From positions 1 to 8,057 of the forward strand of contig JACRFF010000020.1 in assembly GCA_016218005.1 (NCBI GenBank): a DNA stretch of 8,057 bases, written 5' to 3'. Source of the stretch: Ignavibacteriales bacterium (GTDB taxonomy: Bacteria > Bacteroidota > Ignavibacteria > UBA10030). Made by a program: the position numbers and the translations under genes. How positions within the stretch are numbered: the stretch's first letter is position 1; each line of letters begins with the position of its first letter. Positions 1 to 5,605 of the stretch are shown one piece after another. Under the pieces are notes generated by a model. The model saw only the letters and a program-made list of their open reading frames with translations. It was not told the DNA's origin and made no database searches.

Positions 1-1826
1 CTCCCGACGGGAAGGCCATGTACTTCGTTTCCGACCGCGGGAAGAACATCGAACCGACGAAACTATCGGCGCCGGTGAGGATGTTCAAGCACGATTACCA
101 TCAGCGCGATTTGTACCGAGTCGAAGTTGCGACGGGTAATATCCAACGCATTACGGATTATCCCAACAGCGACGAGACATCGCCCGTGCCTTCGCCGGAT
201 GGGAAAAAACTGCTGTACATTTCGGACCGCAACGGTATCAATAATGTGTATGTGCGGGAACTGGAATCCGGACTTGATTTACCTATCACGAACTCGCTGA
301 GTGGTGTCTATCAACTCTCTGTTACGCGCGATGGTTCCAAGCTTGTATTTTCTTCGTTGAATGAAGCGGGCTTCGATATCTATCTGATGCTGCGTCCGTT
401 TGAGCGCCGACTGAACGTAACCTCGTTGGAGCCAACGGAGTTTTTCAAAAAACGGTTTGCGCTTCCTCGCGATGAAAAACCGAAAGAAATTGCTCGGACC
501 GTTCCTTCGTCTGATACGGTTGGGGTTCGGCAGAACGTCGTTGTTGTTGTGGATAGCGGCGAAGTAGATCTCAAATACAAATCACCCGGAAAGGTCGATC
601 TTCGGAACTATATTTTTACTCCTGAAGCTATCCGCATGGATACCACGAACGTGCCTCCCATTGCATCGCGGTTCGAGGTGCAGGGCAATCAAGATAACGA
701 AGGCAACTACATTCCGAAAAAATATAAGCTGACGTTTTCTCCAGACCTTGTCTACGGTGCGGCAAATTACAGCACGTTCTACGGACTTCAAGGAACGACG
801 GTGATGGCGTTCAGCGACTTGATGGGAGATCATCAAATCGTCTTCCAAACGAACCTTCTGCTCGACCTGAAGAACAGCGACTACGGACTTTCCTATTTAT
901 ATCTCCCCGGAAGAATTGACTGGGGCTTTCAGGGATTTCACAGCGCTCGGTTTTTGTATCTCGGCACGTATGCAGATACGCTGTATCGTTTTCGGACGTG
1001 GGGACTCGGCTTGATGGCGCAATATCCCATCGACCGGTTCAATCGACTGGATTTGAGCGCCATGTGGTTGAATCTCTCGCGGGAGAATATGGAAGATTCA
1101 TTTGTACCGGCGCAGCGAAGGTCGTTTATCCTTCCAACGCTGTCGTACGTGAATGATAATACGCTCTGGCAGGGAGGCTGGTTTGCACCAAACAACGGGT
1201 CGCGATTCAACCTGACGCTTTATGGAACGCCCAAAGTCAACAAAGATGCGCTGGAACTTCTAACGGCAACAGCCGACTACCGAAGCTATTCCAAATGGAT
1301 GAAAGAATTGATCTTTGCGTTTCGGTTGACGGGCGGAATCAGCAACGGCGCCGACCGGCAATTCTTTTTCATCGGCGGCACGGATGGCTGGATCAATCGA
1401 CGGTTTGAGAGCAACCAAATTCCCATCGTGAACGTTGAAGACTATGCGTTCCTGACTCCGGTGCTGCCGCTGCGCGGTTTCAACTACAATGTCCAGAACG
1501 GAACGCGGTTTGCTCTGGCGAATCTTGAATTACGCTTTCCGTTGGTGCGCTATCTTATCTTTGGCGCATTGCCTCTTGGGTTTGCGAACATCCTTGGCGC
1601 CGCATTTGTCGACGTCGGGTCGGCGTGGTCCAATACACAAGCGTGGCGTGCATTCGGTTCCGACCCGAATGGTGCAACCGTGCTGCGAGATCTTCTTGTG
1701 GGAACAGGAGTGGGCACGCGGCTCTTCTTCTTCGGGAGGCCCTTGCGTATCGATGTGGCGTGGAATTTCAACTGGCAGGGCTTCTCGACCCCTATGTACT
1801 ACTTTTCGCTTGGCCCTGAATTCTAA
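1..1826 (+). CDS. TolB-like propeller / Omp85-type outer-membrane barrel protein (5' truncated by window)
   Basis: The reading frame is open from the first bases (a Pro-Asp-Gly-Lys stretch precedes the Met codon at 18), so this is the C-terminal part of a larger protein that starts outside the window. Numbering from the Met at 18, residues about 30-125 hold WD40/PD40-type repeats of the TolB kind (motifs SPDGKKLLYISDRNG and TRDGSKLVFSS). After a Pro/charged linker, residues about 235-602 alternate polar and aromatic residues like outer-membrane beta strands. An LRGF motif at residue 485 matches the conserved RGF of the Omp85/BamA barrel loop L6, and the chain ends in a terminal Phe (YYFSLGPEF), as outer-membrane proteins recognised by the BAM complex do. 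The likely role is an outer-membrane protein with a periplasmic propeller; the substrate is unknown. It need not be BamA or TolB, since no POTRA domain is visible here. A terminator-like hairpin follows. Confidence 0.8.
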   Translation, partial: PDGKAMYFVSDRGKNIEPTKLSAPVRMFKHDYHQRDLYRVEVATGNIQRITDYPNSDETSPVPSPDGKKLLYISDRNGINNVYVRELESGLDLPITNSLSGVYQLSVTRDGSKLVFSSLNEAGFDIYLMLRPFERRLNVTSLEPTEFFKKRFALPRDEKPKEIARTVPSSDTVGVRQNVVVVVDSGEVDLKYKSPGKVDLRNYIFTPEAIRMDTTNVPPIASRFEVQGNQDNEGNYIPKKYKLTFSPDLVYGAANYSTFYGLQGTTVMAFSDLMGDHQIVFQTNLLLDLKNSDYGLSYLYLPGRIDWGFQGFHSARFLYLGTYADTLYRFRTWGLGLMAQYPIDRFNRLDLSAMWLNLSRENMEDSFVPAQRRSFILPTLSYVNDNTLWQGGWFAPNNGSRFNLTLYGTPKVNKDALELLTATADYRSYSKWMKELIFAFRLTGGISNGADRQFFFIGGTDGWINRRFESNQIPIVNVEDYAFLTPVLPLRGFNYNVQNGTRFALANLELRFPLVRYLIFGALPLGFANILGAAFVDVGSAWSNTQAWRAFGSDPNGATVLRDLLVGTGVGTRLFFFGRPLRIDVAWNFNWQGFSTPMYYFSLGPEF

Positions 1827-1844
1827 CGCCGCCTCCAAACTGGG

Positions 1845-1867
1845 ATCAGAAGTCTTTCTGGATTTTT
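1845..1867 (+). terminator. Probable intrinsic terminator after the barrel gene
   Basis: Just after the stop at 1826, ATCAGAA (1845-1851) pairs with TTCTGGAT (1856-1863) around a GTCT loop, with one bulged base. The right arm runs straight into a T tract (1863-1867). The position and U-run fit Rho-independent termination of the barrel gene. The stem is short and AT-rich, so the call is moderate. Confidence 0.4.
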
Positions 1868-1906
1868 CTTCAAGCCCATTTGCTGCCATTGCACTAGCCC
1901 GAATTT

Positions 1907-2683
1907 ATGTTACACCTCTATTCAAAAATCGACATACAATCAACAAGACAGGCAGGCCACAATGCTCAAATCGCAGTTACGCTCAATTATCCGAGAGAAC
2001 TTGTCGGTTGTACTCTCCAATACGACCCGTATGAACGATTCGAGGGTGTAACAACAAAAGAACACTTTCTCAAACTTATTAAGAACGACCCCGCATTCTC
2101 ACCATTTTTCCTACATAATTCAAAGTACGCCACAGCTAGGATTGGCGGCAATCTCATCACGAGCTTGCATCGAAAACTCGGTGATATGTACGAGGAAATG
2201 TTCAAAGCACTACTTCAGGACAGACTCAAAGTTCCCGAGGAGGATCTGACCTTCAATGTGAAGCTGAACATAGATGGAGAACTACAGGAACGCTCAACCG
2301 ATGGCTTAATTCGATTTGCAAGCCTGAATCAAAGCAAAAAGAATCGGTTGGCAGAATTATTCAAGGTTGGTAAACAAGCCGGTATGGGTGTCGGTTTCGA
2401 GGTTCGATCGTGCTATCAGATCGGTGATTCTAAGAGAATCCAAGCAGACCGGGATATGTCTCTCGCGCTGAAGAATTCAAACATTATCCCAGTTATGCTC
2501 ATATTCTGCAGTACATCTCTGAGGAGTCCTGTGGAACGCCTTTCAAGATATTGGAATCTTTTTCAAGGTGAGCAGGCATTCTCCGCTGTCGAGAGCATTA
2601 CTGGCTTCGATCTATACGAATTCTTGGTTGGCGAATCGAAGATTATTGAACCCCTGATGAAGGAGATATTCGATATGATGTGA
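1907..2683 (+). CDS. Predicted type II restriction endonuclease (N-terminus doubtful, possible frameshift)
   Basis: A 258-residue soluble protein with no signal peptide or membrane segment. It sits tail to tail with a DNA methyltransferase, 3 bp apart, and this context is the main reason for calling it the cognate endonuclease. The core at residues 130-184 contains a TDG followed by a strand carrying FEVRSCYQIGDSKRIQAD. This resembles the acidic-plus-(D/E)-x-basic layout of PD-(D/E)xK nucleases, but with E-V-R in place of E-x-K, so the catalytic assignment is tentative. A hydrophobic strand (IIPVMLIFC) and an ITGFDLYEFL helix follow. The start at 1907 has no SD site, and its first 47 residues look poorly protein-like. 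An ATG at 1962 in another frame opens an amphipathic helix (MLKSQLRSIIRENLS). One extra base in the GGG run at 2044-2046 would join it to the main frame, giving about 240 residues. I do not recognise a specificity family. Confidence 0.62.
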   Translation: MLHLYSKIDIQSTRQAGHNAQIAVTLNYPRELVGCTLQYDPYERFEGVTTKEHFLKLIKNDPAFSPFFLHNSKYATARIGGNLITSLHRKLGDMYEEMFKALLQDRLKVPEEDLTFNVKLNIDGELQERSTDGLIRFASLNQSKKNRLAELFKVGKQAGMGVGFEVRSCYQIGDSKRIQADRDMSLALKNSNIIPVMLIFCSTSLRSPVERLSRYWNLFQGEQAFSAVESITGFDLYEFLVGESKIIEPLMKEIFDMM

Positions 2684-2686
2684 CTC

Positions 2687-3985
2687 TCACCTGCTTACAC
2701 AGACGGCAGTCTCGTACAGTTTTTTCTTACCACCGCGTTTCCGGAAAACAAGTAGCTTATCAACCGTGAAACCTTGGTGCTCGAACATTTTCGCCAAGAC
2801 AACCTCAGTAAGTATTTCGACACCTTTAAGCCTTGAGTTTCCTACAATGTAAGCTCCGCGAAACTTGTTCGTTATTCGGTTCTTTAGGTCGGCGATATGG
2901 TCATCCATCATATTGAAATACTTCACAGCATAGTTGCACATTAAGTTGTGCTTAGGCCGAAGCTCGGAAATCATAGGTTGCAATATTCCACTCAAATGCT
3001 CGTAAGGTTCTACAACGCCATTGTAAAGTACAGACGTTGCTTTCCCCCAAGTTCCACCTATTGCAGCACAATCGAGGTCGGCAGACTGGGTGGCATTCTC
3101 AAAAACGTCCATAAAGAACAGTTGTGGACGCGTAGTATGCACATAGCTGAACCTATTTGGGTAAGGCGGCGACGTGATGACTCTATCAATTATATCGGGT
3201 ACCACGCTGGCAATATGAGTACTATCTCCGAGCAATATATTTGCTTTCCCAGTTTTTTCACGTGGTGGAACTCTCTTTAAGTCAGCCAAGATGTGCTCAA
3301 TGTTTTCCTTGAAGTCTCCCAGCACATCAATCTTGCGCTTGTGGTTATCGTCAAAGCTAATCGTTGGATGGTTCCGGTGAATGTTTGCACAGTCAAGAAC
3401 CGACGAACATAGTGCAATCCAATAAAGTCGCTTATAGTTTTCATTGCGAACCTTCCCAAGCGATTCCTTTATCAGCAAAAGGTCTCTCAAGACGTATTTC
3501 TTCCACCATCGAAACACATCGTGGATTGGAGGTAACTTTAACTTCTTCTCGGCAATTACATTCTCTAATGTCACTCCTTTGAACCCATCAATTGTCTCTT
3601 CAATCTTCGCCAAGGTTTCCTTCCAATGCTCTGCGAACTTGCTTTGTTCAACTTCCCACGTTAGTGCGTACTCTGATGCTAGCTTAAGCAAAGGGTTGAT
3701 TTCAATCCCCACAAAAGGAATGCCGAGCTTCTTAAGCTCTATCCCTGTTGTTCCTTTACCAAGAAACGGATCGCATACTAAAGTTTCACGGTCGCACCGT
3801 AGTTCTTGTACAAGATACCTTACAAGCTCAGGCGAATAGCTAGGAGTTAGTCTAAACCACCGATGAACAGGCTCAGAGAGTCCATTAAGAAAAGTAACGT
3901 CACCTACGACAGGAAACTCGTATCGTATTTTGTGTTTTTCATAGTGGACGATATAGTCACTCTCAAAGAGCTCTGTTTGTATCAT
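2687..3985 (-). CDS. Site-specific DNA methyltransferase (amino-type, m4C or m6A) of the R-M system
   Basis: Transfers a methyl group from S-adenosylmethionine to an exocyclic amino group in DNA, protecting host sites from the neighbouring nuclease. Numbered from the Met at 3991, a motif-X-like segment (HRWFRLTPSYSPELV) lies at 43-57, the SAM-binding motif I DPFLGKGTT at 74-82, a motif-II-like FVGIEINP at 93-100, and the catalytic motif IV TSPPY at 273-277. The order X-I-IV with about 190 residues between I and IV suggests that the target-recognition region lies in that insert. SPPY is commonest in N4-cytosine enzymes, but m6A cannot be excluded. Two starts are possible. ATG 3991 overlaps the regulator's stop as ATGA, but its AAGGAG is only 2 nt away. 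ATG 3985 has the same AAGGAG at an ideal 8 nt, so 3985 is chosen. The enzyme is cotranscribed with the regulator, and its stop lies 3 bp from the nuclease stop. Confidence 0.9.
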   Translation of the reverse strand: MIQTELFESDYIVHYEKHKIRYEFPVVGDVTFLNGLSEPVHRWFRLTPSYSPELVRYLVQELRCDRETLVCDPFLGKGTTGIELKKLGIPFVGIEINPLLKLASEYALTWEVEQSKFAEHWKETLAKIEETIDGFKGVTLENVIAEKKLKLPPIHDVFRWWKKYVLRDLLLIKESLGKVRNENYKRLYWIALCSSVLDCANIHRNHPTISFDDNHKRKIDVLGDFKENIEHILADLKRVPPREKTGKANILLGDSTHIASVVPDIIDRVITSPPYPNRFSYVHTTRPQLFFMDVFENATQSADLDCAAIGGTWGKATSVLYNGVVEPYEHLSGILQPMISELRPKHNLMCNYAVKYFNMMDDHIADLKNRITNKFRGAYIVGNSRLKGVEILTEVVLAKMFEHQGFTVDKLLVFRKRGGKKKLYETAVCVSR

Positions 3986-3987
3986 AT

Positions 3988-4338
3988 TCATTTCTCCTTC
4001 TTGCTCTTTTTCTTGCCTTGCTTTTCTGCCCCCACATACGAAGCAAGGTGTTCTTTGACAAGTGAAATTACTTTCTCAGCGTGCTTAAACTCGCCGACTT
4101 CTCCCACAATCTTTTCGGCGTATGCTTGCACCCTTAGTTCGTCTATGCCAGTTTTGTAATAGGCGGCAAGTTTCTCGATGATAGCTTCACTTGGTAGCAA
4201 TAGCCCATTTTCCAACTTGCTTAGGACCGCCTGGTCGACGTCTAAATCTGCGGCAGCTTGTCGTAGCAACTTACCTTTTGTCTCTCTTAACGAGCGAATG
4301 TGCTTTCCAAATGATTGTCTTTCCACTGTCTTGTCCAT
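3988..4338 (-). CDS. XRE/Cro-CI family regulator, likely controller (C) protein of the R-M system
   Basis: A 116-residue DNA-binding protein. Residues about 10-62 form an XRE-type helix-turn-helix: FGKHIRSLRE, then LRQAAADLDVDQAVLSKLENG (25-45) with the recognition helix at QAVLSKLENG, then LPSEAIIEKLAAYY. Residues 66-105 add a helical extension, and the last residues are Lys-rich (KKKSKKEK). C proteins of R-M systems are usually about 80-100 residues, so this one is somewhat long. It precedes the methyltransferase gene with an ATGA overlap, and its promoter carries repeated GTCAAG half-sites over the -35 and -10 boxes. Together these suggest an autoregulated operon that may also act on the endonuclease gene. 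The ATG at 4338 is the only sensible start; it has no SD site and a short leader, as often seen for C genes. It could alternatively be a simple operon repressor. Confidence 0.8.
   Translation of the reverse strand: MDKTVERQSFGKHIRSLRETKGKLLRQAAADLDVDQAVLSKLENGLLLPSEAIIEKLAAYYKTGIDELRVQAYAEKIVGEVGEFKHAEKVISLVKEHLASYVGAEKQGKKKSKKEK
3994..3999 (-). promoter_or_regulatory. Ribosome binding site AAGGAG of the methyltransferase
   Basis: AAGGAG lies inside the last codons of the regulator gene. Its spacing is 8 nt to the ATG at 3985 and 2 nt to the ATG at 3991, which favours 3985. The regulator's Lys/Glu-rich C-terminus is partly a by-product of this site. Confidence 0.65.
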
Positions 4339-4345
4339 ATTGTGT

Positions 4346-4391
4346 CTTGACTGCCATCGTCAAGTTAGGATTTTTCAAGTATTCTGTCAAG
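4346..4391. promoter_or_regulatory. Candidate operator: repeated GTCAAG/CTTGAC half-sites
   Basis: On the + strand, CTTGAC (4346-4351) and GTCAAG (4359-4364) form a perfect inverted repeat with a 7-nt spacer. Two further direct copies follow: TTCAAG (4374-4379) and GTCAAG (4386-4391). They cover the -35 box, the -10 box and the leader of the XRE gene. Multiple half-sites over the promoter are typical of XRE/C-protein operators, so binding by the product of 3988-4338 is the natural inference. Confidence 0.5.
4362..4390 (-). promoter_or_regulatory. Putative sigma70-type promoter of the regulator-methyltransferase operon
   Basis: Read on the minus strand, a consensus -35 TTGACA (4385-4390) is followed after exactly 17 bp by TAACTT (4362-4367), a weak -10. 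Transcription would start near 4355 and leave a leader of only about 17 nt before the ATG at 4338. The weak -10 overlaps a GTCAAG half-site, consistent with regulated rather than constitutive use. Confidence 0.5.
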
Positions 4392-4411
4392 CACAAAAAG
4401 TTGCAACGGCA

Positions 4412-4465
4412 TTCCGACGCCGCGAAGCACCGATTTATCGGGGTGCCGAGCGCATGGCGTCGGAA
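4412..4465. repeat. 54-nt palindromic hairpin with nested stems
   Basis: TTCCGACGCC (4412-4421) and GGCGTCGGAA (4456-4465) are perfect 10-bp inverted arms. Inside, GCG (4422-4424) pairs with CGC (4451-4453), GCA (4427-4429) with TGC (4444-4446), and CCGAT (4430-4434) with ATCGG (4437-4441) at the tip. On the minus strand five T residues (4395-4399) come 12 nt after the stem, too far for a classical intrinsic terminator. It could stop read-through from the lipoprotein operon, or be a dispersed REP-like palindrome or an RNA/DNA structure of another kind. Confidence 0.6.
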
Positions 4466-4641
4466 CAAACAAAACACCGACACTCCATCTTTTAATATGA
4501 ACCATTATTGTCGTCCAATGCTGTTGCTGCGCTTTGGTTTGCGTTGCCGCCGCGAAAGAATTTGTCTTTTGCAAGCAGTGGGTTGGCGCATCGTTTGAGA
4601 GTTCACAACAGCACCGCGGCTTGCCTTGAACGGAAGCACTA
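4466..4641. other. Gene-free spacer between the R-M block and the lipoprotein gene
   Basis: No open frame here looks like a protein, and no tRNA or promoter is evident. The only structure seen is a distant inverted pair, GCAAGC (4571-4576) and GCTTGC (4619-4624), enclosing further short complementary pieces (GTG/CAC, TTG/CAA). It lies just beyond the lipoprotein stop and has no T-run on either side. It could fold as a weak 3' end structure but is not a convincing terminator. Confidence 0.4.
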
Positions 4642-5583
4642 CTACTTGAGGCGGATAGGTTGAGTGGCGGGAACTAATCCGCGCCGCAGAAACACTTTTT
4701 GTCCTTCAGCCGAAGCGATGAAGCTCAGAAAGCCTGAAGCCAAATCAGCCCGCTCCGTTTTTGTATAAGCGATGACCGCTCTCCGCAACGGATAGTACGA
4801 ACGATAGACGTGTGCAGGGTGTGGGCTGAAGAATTTTCCTCGCGCCTCCGGTTTCTCAACATACACGGTATCCTGTTGATCGTGCGTTGATGCAAGCTCG
4901 AGTACGCGCACATTGGTTTTTGCGGAATCGATCCAATCCACGCCGACCAAACCGATGCCGAAACTATTCTGACTGATGCGGCGAATTGTTTCGAGCGAAG
5001 ATCCTGTGCGATTCCATCGAAATGCCTTCACGTTTTCTCCAAGCAGAATGCGCCGCTGTGCCAAAAACCATGCATCGGAAGAATCTTGTAAGAAGAGTTC
5101 AATTATTCCTCGATGACGTTTGCTTGCGGTAAAAGAACTCCAGTTCTTTACCGCACCGCTGAGCATTGCCGCCACATCGGTGGTCGTGAGTTGTGTTACG
5201 GGGTTTGCCGAATTGACGATGACCGCTAATCCATCCCAAGCAATCACCAGACCATGGATTGCGCCGAACTGCTGGCGAACCTGTTCTTTGACCTTAGGAG
5301 AAAAAGGAATTGTGGTGATAATCATTCGTGTAGAATCGGAAGCAAAACGCCGATTTGCTTCCTCAGAAGAAACGATGTCGAACGTGATGTTGGCGCCGTT
5401 TGTCCGATAGTAGGAGTGAAAGAAATTGATTTCTTCGATCAGGGATGGCGCAACGGATTCCGATATCAGCACACGCAAATTGCCGCGCGTGGGGGTTTCG
5501 CGTTTCTCTGTTGGACATCCGGTTATTGATACGATCGCGACAGCAAGAAGAAGCGTGAAGAAGCGCTGGGAGCGGAATAGCAT
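4642..5583 (-). CDS. PstS-like periplasmic-binding lipoprotein
   Basis: A 313-residue protein. The start at 5583 is chosen because a strong SD (GAGGGAGG) lies 7 nt upstream and because it opens directly into a lipoprotein signal peptide: basic RSQR, a hydrophobic core, then lipobox ITGC with Cys23 as the lipidation site. An upstream in-frame ATG at 5775 would run far back into the MFS gene and bury the signal. The mature part matches the PBP-like/PstS fold: GLVIAWDGLAVIVNSANPV (111-129), LTTTDVAAMLSGAVKNW (132-148) and the C-terminal FLSFIASAEGQKVF...GLVPA typical of phosphate-binding proteins. The usual Ser-Gly-Thr anion-binding loop is replaced by QDSSDAWF (166-173), so phosphate may not be the ligand. 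No pstC, pstA or pstB genes are adjacent. It is 22 bp downstream of the MFS gene and probably in its operon. It is likely anchored to an envelope membrane facing the periplasm. Confidence 0.82.
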   Translation of the reverse strand: MLFRSQRFFTLLLAVAIVSITGCPTEKRETPTRGNLRVLISESVAPSLIEEINFFHSYYRTNGANITFDIVSSEEANRRFASDSTRMIITTIPFSPKVKEQVRQQFGAIHGLVIAWDGLAVIVNSANPVTQLTTTDVAAMLSGAVKNWSSFTASKRHRGIIELFLQDSSDAWFLAQRRILLGENVKAFRWNRTGSSLETIRRISQNSFGIGLVGVDWIDSAKTNVRVLELASTHDQQDTVYVEKPEARGKFFSPHPAHVYRSYYPLRRAVIAYTKTERADLASGFLSFIASAEGQKVFLRRGLVPATQPIRLK

Positions 5584-5590
5584 GGCTTGA

Positions 5591-5598
5591 CCTCCCTC
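5591..5598 (-). promoter_or_regulatory. Strong ribosome binding site deciding the lipoprotein start
   Basis: GAGGGAGG on the minus strand, 7 nt before the ATG at 5583, in the 22-bp gap after the MFS stop. It supports the shorter start that begins at the lipoprotein signal peptide. Confidence 0.75.
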
Positions 5599-5605
5599 GA
5601 TATTT

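Noticed and set aside
1530..1889. Minus-strand open frames antisense to the 3' end of the barrel gene
   Set aside because: Low-complexity basic translations with no recognisable motif, wholly within a well-supported gene.
1489..2034. 181-residue + strand open frame overlapping the barrel and nuclease genes
   Set aside because: It is a shadow of the barrel gene, Arg/Ser-rich with no family resemblance. The barrel frame and its terminator explain the DNA.
4401..4475. Integron attC site
   Set aside because: The long imperfect palindrome is suggestive, but the flanking core sites (RYYYAAC and GTTRRRY) are not present in the right positions on either strand, and there is no integrase or cassette array.
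4191..4598. Open frames on both strands across the gene-free segment, including 4365-4574 and 4271-4483 on the minus strand
   Set aside because: They cross the hairpin, the promoter and the XRE gene, have no SD or family motif, and look like chance frames.
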